A stretch of DNA of 12,338 nucleotides, from contig CADBQL010000292.1 in the NCBI GenBank assembly GCA_902796815.1, positions 1 through 12,338 on the forward strand, written 5' to 3'. Positions 1 to 6,213 of this stretch are shown here, piece by piece. Position 1 is the stretch's first letter. Every line of letters begins with the position of its first letter. The notes beneath the pieces are model-generated. The model ran no database searches. It had not been told where the DNA came from and saw nothing but the letters and a program-made list of their open reading frames with translations. This DNA is from an uncultured Coriobacteriaceae bacterium (GTDB taxonomy: Bacteria > Actinomycetota > Coriobacteriia > Coriobacteriales > Eggerthellaceae). Made by a program: the position numbers and the translations under genes.

Positions 1-1
1 A

Positions 2-1528
2 GCTGAACCGTTCGAGCGCAAAGCAGTCTCACGCGAAGAAGCACTCGCGCTGTTCGCCGACCAACCCTTCAAGGTAGAGCTCATAAAAGAGCTGCCCGAA
101 GATGAAATCATCACGATATATTCGATCGGTTCGTTTACGGATCTTTGCCGCGGACCCCATCTGCCTGACACTTCGAAAGTGCCGGCATTCAAGCTCCAAA
201 AAATCGCAGGAGCGTATTGGCGCGGCGACGCCGAACGCGAGCAGCTTCAACGTATTTACGGTACGGCATTCTTCAAGCAGAAGGAACTCGACGAGCACCT
301 CCACAATCTCGAAGAGGCAGAAAAGCGCGATCATCGCAAGCTCGGGCGCGAGCTTGGAATATTCATGATGGACGAGATGGCCGGCGTGGGTTTGCCGCTC
401 TACCTTCCCAAGGGTGCGCGCATCATTCGCACGATGCAGGAATGGCTTCGCAAAGAACTCTATCGCCGTGGCTATGAAGAGGTCATCACTCCGCATATTT
501 ACAAGGCAGATGTGTGGAAGACGAGTGGCCACTACGACTTCTACCATGAAAACATGTATTTCTTCAACATCAACGAAGGAACTGACGAGCAGCCTCGCTA
601 CAGCGAGTACGGCGTTAAGCCCATGAACTGCCCGGGTCACGTTATGCTCTACCGCAACGACGTGCATTCGTATAGAGACCTGCCAGTGCGCTACTTTGAA
701 TTTGGCACCGTTTATCGCCACGAAATGAGCGGCGTCGTGCACGGCCTCATGCGGGCCCGCGGTTTTACGCAGGATGATGCGCATGTTTTCTGCCGCGAGG
801 ATCAGGTCGTCGACGAGGTTGTCGCTATTCTTGACTTGGCCGACAATATCATGAAGGAGTTCGGGTTCGAATACGAAGCCGAAATCTCGACGCGACCCGA
901 GAAGTCCATCGGAACGGATGCCATGTGGGAGTTCGCTGAGGGCGCGTTGAAGGAAGCCATTACGCGCCGTGGTCTCAACTATGAGATCAACCCAGGCGAT
1001 GGTGCGTTTTACGGCCCGAAAATCGACATCAAAGTCAAAGATGCAATCGGTCGCACATGGCAGTGCTCAACGGTGCAGGTGGACTTTAATTTGCCTGAGC
1101 GTTTTGAACTCACCTACCGTACGGCAGACAACGGGGAAGCCCAGCCGTTCATGCTTCATCGCGCATTGTTCGGGTCTATCGAGCGTTTCCTGGGCATCTT
1201 GATAGAACACTACGCCGGCGCACTGCCGCTATGGCTCAGTCCGGTGCAAGCTGTCATTCTTCCTATAGCCGACAGGCACAAGGACGCTGCGCGAGATTTG
1301 GCTGCTAAGCTCACCGCAGTAGGCGGGCGTGTCGAGGTGGCTGAGCAAAACGAGCCAATGCGCGTCAAGATTGCGAAATCCCAGGCCCAGAAAGTTCCGT
1401 ATATGATCGTACTGGGAGACAAAGAGGTCGAAAACGGTACGATATCGGTTCGCGAGCGCTTTGAGGGAGATTTGGGAACTTGGCCTACCCAGAAGATGGT
1501 CGACCTTCTTGCCGATGCGGTTGTCTAG
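2..1528 (+). CDS. thrS: Threonyl-tRNA synthetase, 5' end cut off by the window
   Basis: This gene charges tRNA-Thr with threonine in the cytoplasm. The frame is open from base 2, so the true start lies upstream; 508 residues are visible. The first visible part is the end of the tRNA_SAD editing domain, with TDLCRGPH encoded near 137-160. The class II catalytic core follows: zinc-ligand region MNCPGH, motif 2 beginning YRHEMSG and continuing to DDAHVFC, and motif 3 around LHRALFGSIERF, which supplies the expected Cys-His-His zinc ligands. The C-terminal anticodon-binding domain shows NEPMRVKIAKSQ and VPYMIVLGDKEVE. The N-terminal TGS domain and part of the editing domain lie outside the window. 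A GTG at 179 is internal and is not a credible start, because conserved ThrRS sequence precedes it. The gene ends in TAG, 47 bases before trxA, with no terminator between, so co-transcription is likely. Confidence 0.97.
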   Translation, partial: AEPFERKAVSREEALALFADQPFKVELIKELPEDEIITIYSIGSFTDLCRGPHLPDTSKVPAFKLQKIAGAYWRGDAEREQLQRIYGTAFFKQKELDEHLHNLEEAEKRDHRKLGRELGIFMMDEMAGVGLPLYLPKGARIIRTMQEWLRKELYRRGYEEVITPHIYKADVWKTSGHYDFYHENMYFFNINEGTDEQPRYSEYGVKPMNCPGHVMLYRNDVHSYRDLPVRYFEFGTVYRHEMSGVVHGLMRARGFTQDDAHVFCREDQVVDEVVAILDLADNIMKEFGFEYEAEISTRPEKSIGTDAMWEFAEGALKEAITRRGLNYEINPGDGAFYGPKIDIKVKDAIGRTWQCSTVQVDFNLPERFELTYRTADNGEAQPFMLHRALFGSIERFLGILIEHYAGALPLWLSPVQAVILPIADRHKDAARDLAAKLTAVGGRVEVAEQNEPMRVKIAKSQAQKVPYMIVLGDKEVENGTISVRERFEGDLGTWPTQKMVDLLADAVV

Positions 1529-1575
1529 ATTAAACGTATGAGCAACAATACATTTGACGATAGAAGGATGGGATA

Positions 1576-1875
1576 ATGGAACAGATTTCAAGTGCTGAAT
1601 GGCAATCTAAGGTCATCGACTCGGCGAAACCGGTTCTTGTAGACTTTTTTGCGACTTGGTGCGGACCGTGCAAAGCAATGGCGCCAATCATCGAAGAAAT
1701 AGCAGATGAGCATCCCGAAATCGATGTTTACAAACTTGACATCGACGAGAACATGGATATCGCCAAGAAATACGGCATTATGAGCATTCCTACCTGCATT
1801 GTCTTCAAGAATGGGGAGCAGGCATCTCAAATCATCGGTTCTCGTCCCAAAGACGAAATCGTCGGCTTGCTCTAG
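1576..1875 (+). CDS. trxA: Thioredoxin, short variant
   Basis: A 99-residue single-domain thioredoxin, a cytoplasmic dithiol reductant for enzymes such as ribonucleotide reductase and peroxiredoxins. The active site WCGPC is at residues 28-32 and the cis-proline loop SIPT at 70-73, with the usual buried Asp near residue 23 (VDFFATW). The start ATG at 1576 follows GAAGGA about 8 bases upstream. Two features are slightly odd. The residue after IPT is Cys74, where Leu or Phe is usual, putting a third cysteine next to the active-site loop. The protein also ends about six residues earlier than E. coli thioredoxin after the cis-proline, so the last helix is short. It probably shares a transcript with thrS. 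Family assignment is certain; whether it is the main cellular thioredoxin or one of several cannot be told here. Confidence 0.95.
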   Translation: MEQISSAEWQSKVIDSAKPVLVDFFATWCGPCKAMAPIIEEIADEHPEIDVYKLDIDENMDIAKKYGIMSIPTCIVFKNGEQASQIIGSRPKDEIVGLL

Positions 1876-1876
1876 C

Positions 1877-1892
1877 CTTATCGAGCGATAAG
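1877..1892. repeat. Perfect 7-bp palindrome just after trxA
   Basis: CTTATCG at 1877-1883 and CGATAAG at 1886-1892 form a perfect inverted repeat with a 2-base centre, starting 2 bases after the trxA stop. No T-run follows, so it is a poor intrinsic terminator. It sits about 20 bases upstream of the -10-like element at 1912, where a DNA-binding regulator could act. Function is unknown. Confidence 0.35.
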
Positions 1893-1908
1893 AGAAGCGT
1901 GCGCTTTC

Positions 1909-1917
1909 TGCTACAAT
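1909..1917 (+). promoter_or_regulatory. Probable extended -10 promoter for the prfA leader
   Basis: TGCTACAAT matches the extended -10 pattern TGnTATAAT with one mismatch. The -35 position (about 1889-1894) is a poor match, as is common for extended -10 promoters. Transcription would start near 1923-1925, giving prfA an untranslated leader of about 150 bases that contains the hairpin at 1970-2029. The placement is a prediction from sequence only. Confidence 0.45.
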
Positions 1918-1925
1918 ACTCGAAT

Positions 1926-1952
1926 ATGAAGTATAAGCCAGGAAAATACTAG
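1926..1952 (+). other. Possible 8-residue leader peptide ending in UAG
   Basis: ATG at 1926 opens a nine-codon frame encoding MKYKPGKY and ending in TAG (1950-1952). It lies right at the predicted transcription start, so it could only be translated as a leaderless or nearly leaderless message; there is no ribosome binding site. Its interest is positional: it precedes a large hairpin in the leader of the gene for RF1, the factor that reads UAG. It may equally be a chance mini-ORF. Confidence 0.2.
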
Positions 1953-1969
1953 CTTAGAGCAACACGATA

Positions 1970-2029
1970 TGAGGGGCGCTTTGCCGCTTGCGTATAGGCA
2001 TGTCCGCGCGAGTGGTGAAGCGCCCCTCA
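1970..2029 (+). ncRNA. Long RNA hairpin upstream of prfA (leader element or small RNA)
   Basis: Bases 1970-1993 pair with 2006-2029 in an uninterrupted 24-bp stem with a 12-base loop (1994-2005). The outer 12 pairs are all Watson-Crick (GAGGGGCGCTT against AAGCGCCCCTC, plus one T-A). The inner 12 contain seven Watson-Crick and five G-U pairs. On the other strand those five would be A-C mismatches, so the structure belongs to plus-strand RNA. No U-run follows, so it is not a classical intrinsic terminator, though a terminator without a U-tract is possible. It ends 46 bases before the prfA start. It does not show the GGAA loop and asymmetric-bulge pattern of SRP RNA, and I recognise no riboswitch class. 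Possible roles are a prfA leader, an RNase III site or a stand-alone small RNA. Confidence 0.6.
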
Positions 2030-2075
2030 AAGATTGTTCCTACCACGCTACGAACCAGTTTTCTAGGAGGCCATC

Positions 2076-3158
2076 ATGGCAGATAACGATATGAGGGATA
2101 AGCTCGAGAAGATCATTTCCGCTTACGAGGAGCTGCAGCAAAAGATGGGCGATCCAGATGTGCTCGCCAATCAGAAGGAATACAATCGTTTGGCCAAGGA
2201 GTATGCCAACCAAGGACCGCTTGTGAAGCAGGCGCGCGCGTACGTGCAAGCTGAAGACGACTTGGAGGCAGCCAAAGAAATGCTCGACGATCCAGATATG
2301 AAGGAATTTGCACAAGAGGAGATTTCGCGTATCGAATCCGAGCTACCCGTAATTGAGGAAGAGATTAAATTCATGCTGATTCCTGCCGATCCGGCAGACG
2401 AGAAGGATATTATCGTAGAAATTCGTGGTGGCGCAGGCGGTGATGAGGCGAAGATTTTCGCCGGTGACTTATTCAAGATGTACGAGCGATTTGCATCCGA
2501 AAAGAAATGGAAGATTGAATTGCTCGACGTTATGCCCTCCGAAGCAGGCGGTTATAGCGAGATCCAATTCAAGGTTAAGGGTGACAAGGTCTATTCGTTT
2601 ATGAAATTCGAGTCTGGCGTCCACCGCGTGCAGCGCGTTCCGAAGACCAAATCACGGGGACGAATCCACACGTCTACCGCTACGGTGGCAGTGCTCCCCG
2701 AGGCTGATGAGGTGGAAGTCGAGATAAAGAACGAGGATTTGCGCATCGACGTGTATCGAGCAGGCGGCCCGGGCGGGCAGTGCGTTAATACTACTGACTC
2801 TGCAGTGCGCATAACGCACCTCCCAACAGGTTTGGTTGTGCAATCGCAAGATCAGAAGTCGCAGTTGCAGAACAAGATCGCTGCTATGGCCGTCCTGCGC
2901 GCTCGCCTTTATGAGAAAATGCTTGCAGAGCAGCGCGAAGCCGAAGGAGCAGAGCGCCGCGCGCAAGTGGGTACGGGCGATCGGTCCGAAAAGATTCGCA
3001 CGTACAACGGTCCGCAGGATCGCGTGACGGATCATCGCATCGGCTACAACGGCACCTATAACGGCGTATTGCTCGGTTCCGGCGGCGCGGGGCTTTCGGA
3101 AATGATCACTGCTTTGCAAGCTGCCGAGCGAGCAAAGAAACTCGAGCAAGCGGTCTAG
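2076..3158 (+). CDS. prfA: Peptide chain release factor 1
   Basis: RF1 recognises UAA and UAG stop codons on the ribosome and triggers release of the finished protein. The 360-residue length is standard. The GGQ catalytic motif is at residues 233-235, followed by the typical VNTTDSAVRITHLPTG. The codon-reading tripeptide is of the PxT type (PKT at 189-191), which separates RF1 from RF2 (SPF). Domain 1 is the acidic helical N-terminus, and the conserved EIRGGAGGDEA lies at 115-125. The start is fixed by a strong AGGAGG about 6 bases before ATG 2076. The flanking GGPGGQC is a mild variant of the common GxGGQ[HS]. The product is the substrate of PrmC, encoded 111 bases downstream, which methylates Gln235. 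Expression may be controlled through the hairpin leader at 1970-2029. Confidence 0.97.
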   Translation: MADNDMRDKLEKIISAYEELQQKMGDPDVLANQKEYNRLAKEYANQGPLVKQARAYVQAEDDLEAAKEMLDDPDMKEFAQEEISRIESELPVIEEEIKFMLIPADPADEKDIIVEIRGGAGGDEAKIFAGDLFKMYERFASEKKWKIELLDVMPSEAGGYSEIQFKVKGDKVYSFMKFESGVHRVQRVPKTKSRGRIHTSTATVAVLPEADEVEVEIKNEDLRIDVYRAGGPGGQCVNTTDSAVRITHLPTGLVVQSQDQKSQLQNKIAAMAVLRARLYEKMLAEQREAEGAERRAQVGTGDRSEKIRTYNGPQDRVTDHRIGYNGTYNGVLLGSGGAGLSEMITALQAAERAKKLEQAV

Positions 3159-3180
3159 TTTATTGCTCCCAGTGCAATTC

Positions 3181-3206
3181 TTTGTATTGGCTAGGCGAAA
3201 TACAAA
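3181..3206. repeat. AT-rich 8-bp inverted repeat between prfA and prmC
   Basis: TTTGTATT at 3181-3188 and AATACAAA at 3199-3206 are perfect inverted copies separated by 10 bases. No T-run follows. Arm length and spacing resemble an operator for a dimeric regulator, or a weak RNA hairpin. A -10-like TATACA lies just downstream at about 3212-3217. The rest of this 111-base gap holds only small, weak hairpins. Function is unknown. Confidence 0.3.
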
Positions 3207-3269
3207 CTCCGTATACATTATTTTGCAGGAAGTGCCTGACGCTTTCTGTGCGGTAGCGTTCTGGGGCAA

Positions 3270-4346
3270 ATGATGGATGATGCGATTTGGACAGTAAGGC
3301 GAATTCTTAGCTGGATAGAGGATTACCTGCGAAAGCATGGCGATGGGAATCCGAGGTTGTCGGCTCAGTGGCTCGTTGCCGAATCGCTTGGCGTGAGCCG
3401 TGTGCAGCTTTTCATGGACATGGAGCGCCCCCTCACCGAAGACGAGCGTACGACCTTGCGCGATTTTACGAAGCGACGCGCTGCGGGGGAGCCGCTTCAA
3501 TACATTACAGGTAGTGTTGATTTCAGGCACATCCAGCTGCGCGTTCGTGATGGCGTGTTGATTCCACGTCCAGAAACCGAAGTGTTGGTGAGCGAGGCGT
3601 TAGCCCTCCTGCCATCTGCACCCAAGCCGCAAGCTGCTTACGATGAGGCGATCGCGCGCTTGCTCAAAGCTTGTGGAGATTCAAGCTCCGACGGCACGAA
3701 CATCGTCGACGGACCTGGTGTAAATGCGAGCAACAGTTTCATCGGCGGAAATGAAATAGAGAGCAACGGAGAGATCGTTTACGAGTGCTCGACGGGAAAG
3801 TCGCCTAATGACAAGCCGAACGAACAGATGCTGTTAGTTGCCGATATCTGCACAGGAACTGGATGCATCGCTTGTTCGATTGCTTTCGAACACCCGCTCA
3901 CTCACGTAGTGGCTACGGACATCTCCAAGGATGCAGTTTTGCTCGCTCGGGAGAACGTCTCTTTGCTTGAATTAGACGATCGCGTTGAGGTCCTGAGTTG
4001 TGACCTTGGCTCGGAAATTGATGAATCGCTACTTGGTTGCTTCGATCTCGTAGTGTCAAATCCCCCGTATATCCCTACGGCAGTGCTCTCGGAAATTCCG
4101 CGCGAGGTTTCTGAATTCGAGCCGAGCATAGCACTCGATGGCGGTCCTGACGGGCTCGTCATTTTCCGACGTCTCCTCGAATGGTGCTCGATAGCACTCA
4201 AACCAGACGGATGTTTTGCTTTCGAATTACATGAGTCCTGCCTTGACGAGGCAGCGCTAGAAGCCGAACGAGCTGGTTTTTGCAATTTGCGCATCGTGAA
4301 GGACCTTGCTGAGCGTCCTCGCATTCTAACGGGACGCCGACCATAA
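3270..4346 (+). CDS. prmC: Release factor glutamine methyltransferase with an extra central segment
   Basis: PrmC (HemK) uses S-adenosylmethionine to N5-methylate the Gln of the GGQ motif in RF1 and RF2. The N-terminal helical substrate-binding domain covers about residues 1-85 (EPLQYITGSVDF at 74-85), followed by IPRPETEVLV at 98-107. The SAM-binding motif DICTGTGCI is at 192-200, the acidic ribose contact ATDIS at 215-219, and the catalytic NPPY at 264-267. At 358 residues it is about 75 longer than the usual 280. The surplus lies between the PRPETE segment and the SAM motif (about residues 116-188), is rich in Ser, Gly and Asn, and looks like a flexible loop. All motifs after it are intact, so the enzyme should work. 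Two adjacent ATGs (3270, 3273) follow TGGGG; the second has the better spacing. Its neighbour prfA encodes its substrate. Confidence 0.95.
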   Translation: MMDDAIWTVRRILSWIEDYLRKHGDGNPRLSAQWLVAESLGVSRVQLFMDMERPLTEDERTTLRDFTKRRAAGEPLQYITGSVDFRHIQLRVRDGVLIPRPETEVLVSEALALLPSAPKPQAAYDEAIARLLKACGDSSSDGTNIVDGPGVNASNSFIGGNEIESNGEIVYECSTGKSPNDKPNEQMLLVADICTGTGCIACSIAFEHPLTHVVATDISKDAVLLARENVSLLELDDRVEVLSCDLGSEIDESLLGCFDLVVSNPPYIPTAVLSEIPREVSEFEPSIALDGGPDGLVIFRRLLEWCSIALKPDGCFAFELHESCLDEAALEAERAGFCNLRIVKDLAERPRILTGRRP

Positions 4347-4390
4347 AAGCTCCATATATGATAAGATTCCTTCAAACGGGACGAATCCCA

Positions 4391-4400
4391 GCATAAGGAG
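4391..4400 (+). promoter_or_regulatory. Strong ribosome binding site of the secreted protein gene
   Basis: ATAAGGAGGAGAA precedes ATG 4406 and is one of the strongest Shine-Dalgarno sequences in the window, suggesting efficient translation. Upstream in the same 59-base gap, TATGAT at 4357-4362 could be a -10 element, but there is no clear -35. A 4-bp GGGA/TCCC stem lies at 4378-4389. Confidence 0.5.
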
Positions 4401-4405
4401 GAGAA

Positions 4406-5137
4406 ATGGGCCAAAGATTCGCTCGTATCAATCGTGTTATAGGCTTTGCAGCAATAATCTCGTTTTGTCTAGCATGTGCCTGCCTTGCGCTGCCGGCAAA
4501 AGCAGATGCCGGCGGCTTAAAGGGTGGTGTTTTGCTCAATGATGTTGCAAAACCGACGATAACCTATGTTGCGAGCCCAGGTCCTGGAGCAGCAAAAATA
4601 ATCATAGATCCAGTTATTAACGATGCAGACGGATACGAGTTTGTTGTTGCGCTCGACAAGTCATTTAAGAAGGGCGTTAAGAAAAAGACATCATCCAAAA
4701 CAGCCGTGAAATTCACAACGCTGAAGAAAGGCAAGAAATATTTCGTAAGGGTTCGCTCATATGCCAGGATAAACGGAAGGCTCTTTGTATCATCATGGTC
4801 TAAGGTCAAGGCGGTACATACAAGCATTGCTCGATCTCAATCAAAATTTCTCGGCTCATGGAAACTTGTGAAATCGAGTTACGCCCCAGACAATCGCATT
4901 ATCCAAAATAATCGAAAATACTATCCGAATATTCATCATGTCATGAAGTTCAACAAGAATGGATATGTGACAGAGAAGGGATACTTAGGAGGCCACTCGA
5001 CCGCAAAATGGGCCGCTAAATCAAAAGTAGTTGGATATTTTGTCAGCAAAGATATTAGCGTTGGTTCGATTAGAATTGTCAACGGAAAGCTCGTTGCGAG
5101 AATTAACGGAATTACTATGACATACGCGCGCCTGTAA
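4406..5137 (+). CDS. Secreted protein: Fn3-like domain plus lipocalin-like C-terminal domain
   Basis: A 243-residue exported protein of unknown function. Residues 1-35 form a Sec signal peptide: basic start, hydrophobic core about 11-29, and likely cleavage after KADA. Residues about 48-139 resemble the lysine-rich Fn3-like modules common in surface proteins of Gram-positive gut and oral anaerobes, with GYEFVVALDKSFKKG, then TTLKKGKKYFVRVRSY and WSKVKAV. Residues about 148-243 begin GSWKLVKSS and include MKFNKNGYV, resembling the small lipocalin-like beta domains that start with a GxW motif. The mature protein is very basic. There is no LPXTG anchor, late membrane span or canonical lipobox, so it is probably released or held to the wall by charge. 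The gene is AT-richer than its neighbours, interrupts a run of housekeeping genes and has its own terminator-like hairpin, suggesting a lineage-specific or acquired gene. Confidence 0.75.
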   Translation: MGQRFARINRVIGFAAIISFCLACACLALPAKADAGGLKGGVLLNDVAKPTITYVASPGPGAAKIIIDPVINDADGYEFVVALDKSFKKGVKKKTSSKTAVKFTTLKKGKKYFVRVRSYARINGRLFVSSWSKVKAVHTSIARSQSKFLGSWKLVKSSYAPDNRIIQNNRKYYPNIHHVMKFNKNGYVTEKGYLGGHSTAKWAAKSKVVGYFVSKDISVGSIRIVNGKLVARINGITMTYARL

Positions 5138-5167
5138 GTATTCAATCCCAAAGCAAGCATTTCACAA

Positions 5168-5205
5168 GATTTCGGCCAGGAGGTACTAACCTTCTGGCCG
5201 AAATT
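5168..5205 (+). terminator. Hairpin after the secreted protein gene, probable terminator
   Basis: Bases 5168-5184 pair with 5189-5205 (TTTCGGCCAG against CTGGCCGAAA at the core) around a 4-base loop, giving a 17-bp stem with two G-U pairs that hold only in plus-strand RNA. No proper U-run follows, only AAATTCT, part of which is inside the stem. It starts 30 bases after the stop at 5137, where a terminator is expected. Terminators with weak U-tracts are reported in Actinobacteria. Confidence 0.65.
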
Positions 5206-5262
5206 CTAAGTCTGCATTCGCATGCAGTGCCCTCTTGGTTATCGAGAAACGGAAGGTTTAAT

Positions 5263-6099
5263 ATGGCAGATCATCAATCTCTCAAACAGAAATTGGACGA
5301 GGCATTTCGCATGCTTGAAGCGCGTCTTGATGGACGCAATCCGACAATCGGCATCGTGTTGGGATCGGGTTTAGGGTCGCTTGCCGAACATGTTGAAAAC
5401 GCTTGTTACGTTCCATTCGGGGAGATTCCGCATATGAAACGCTCAACAGCAACAAGCCATGTAGGTCGTTTCGTGTGCGGCGAACTCGGGGGAACCTGCG
5501 TTATGGTCATGCAGGGACGCTTACACGGTTATGAAGGAAACACAGCTCAAGAGGTAGCGTTTCCCATATGGCTCATGCATAAATTAGGCATCGAAACTCT
5601 CATCACTACCAATGCCGCTGGCGCAATAAACGAATCGTTTGCTGTCGGAGATTTCTGTATTATGACCGACCATATAAACTTCACAGGTCAAAACCCAATC
5701 GTTGGAACTGAACCCGATGAGATTGCTTTCAGGTTCTTCTCGATGAAGGACGCATACGACCCCGACTTGCGTTCGGTTGCGCTAAGCATTGCCGAGCGCG
5801 AGGGGATACGCGTGCAAGAAGGCGTGTATCTGGGTCTTTTGGGTCCAAGTTTCGAAACGCCTGCGGAAATTAAAATGTTTAGGTCATGGGGAGCCGACAC
5901 CGTAGCCATGAGCGTTGTAGAGGAAGTCATTGCCGCACGACATGTAGGCATACGCGTTCTCGGGATGTCTCTGTGCTCGAATATGGCTTGCGGCATAGAA
6001 GGTGCGTCACCATCCGACATCGAGGTGTTCGAGGTGGCGCGCCAGCGCGAATATGATTTCTGCCGACTCATCACGCTGATAATCAGAGAGATTGGATAA
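5263..6099 (+). CDS. punA: Purine nucleoside phosphorylase
   Basis: A trimeric-type purine nucleoside phosphorylase that splits inosine, guanosine or related nucleosides with phosphate into the free base and ribose-1-phosphate for salvage. The 278-residue length is normal. The phosphate-binding loop GSGLG is at residues 34-38, RLHGYEG at 86-92, TTNAAGAIN at 115-123 and GPSFETPAE at 194-202 with the base-binding Glu198. SLCSN at 236-240 carries the Asn that contacts the purine. The start is ATG 5263, set by GGAAGG 6 bases upstream; a GTG at 5227 would add 12 residues but lacks a ribosome binding site. The segment AMSVVEEV replaces the more common GMSTVPEV, so exact base preference is uncertain. 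Gene symbols punA, deoD2 and xapA are all used for this family. It sits alone between two hairpin regions. Confidence 0.93.
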   Translation: MADHQSLKQKLDEAFRMLEARLDGRNPTIGIVLGSGLGSLAEHVENACYVPFGEIPHMKRSTATSHVGRFVCGELGGTCVMVMQGRLHGYEGNTAQEVAFPIWLMHKLGIETLITTNAAGAINESFAVGDFCIMTDHINFTGQNPIVGTEPDEIAFRFFSMKDAYDPDLRSVALSIAEREGIRVQEGVYLGLLGPSFETPAEIKMFRSWGADTVAMSVVEEVIAARHVGIRVLGMSLCSNMACGIEGASPSDIEVFEVARQREYDFCRLITLIIREIG

Positions 6100-6106
6100 G
6101 CTTTTT

Positions 6107-6129
6107 GGTTTCTGACTTCGATAGAAACC
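6107..6129 (+). repeat. Small hairpin after punA
   Basis: GGTTTCT at 6107-6113 pairs with AGAAACC at 6123-6129 around a 9-base loop. It is followed at once by a second small stem, GTGCA/TGCAC (6130-6134 with 6139-6143), whose right arm overlaps the first bases of the next, larger hairpin. The two could be alternative folds. Neither has a U-run. Confidence 0.4.
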
Positions 6130-6141
6130 GTGCAGAGTTGC

Positions 6142-6182
6142 ACGCGCTCGCAAGGCTTTCTTGCGAGCGCGTTATAATTTTT
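6142..6182 (+). terminator. 13-bp GC-rich hairpin plus T-run, terminator between punA and murA
   Basis: ACGCGCTCGCAAG at 6142-6154 pairs perfectly with 6160-6172 around the 5-base loop GCTTT, then TATAATTTTT follows. It fits an intrinsic terminator for punA, although the T-run is interrupted by AA. Confidence 0.7.
6173..6178 (+). promoter_or_regulatory. Consensus -10 (TATAAT) abutting the terminator, possible murA promoter
   Basis: A perfect TATAAT starts on the base after the hairpin and lies 35 bases before the murA ATG. No good -35 sits at 16-18 bases, because that position falls inside the hairpin arms. It may be the murA promoter, or simply the A/T tail of the terminator. Confidence 0.35.
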
Positions 6183-6213
6183 GCTTACGATTTGTGAGCG
6201 GACGGGAGGCCAC

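Noticed and set aside
29..784. 251-codon open frame on the minus strand
   Set aside because: Fully antisense to thrS, whose conserved motifs are certain on the plus strand; no ribosome binding site or recognisable domain.
1970..2029. Signal recognition particle RNA or a known riboswitch as identity of the hairpin
   Set aside because: No GGAA tetraloop or asymmetric-loop pattern of small SRP RNA, and no conserved core of a riboswitch I know.
2652..3530. 292-codon minus-strand frame
   Set aside because: Spans the conserved ends of prfA and prmC in antisense; composition is that of a shadow frame.
4466..4485. Lipobox in the signal peptide of the secreted protein (tempting because lgt is nearby)
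   Set aside because: The cysteines lie inside the hydrophobic core and lack the [LVI][ASTVI][GAS]C pattern; an AxA-type cleavage site follows at KADA.
5227..5262. GTG at 5227 as the punA start
   Set aside because: No ribosome binding site, and the 12 added residues do not fit the family; ATG 5263 has GGAAGG at the right distance.
6181..6213. TTG at 6181 as the murA start
   Set aside because: The 11 extra codons cover the terminator tail and the ribosome binding site of the better ATG at 6214.
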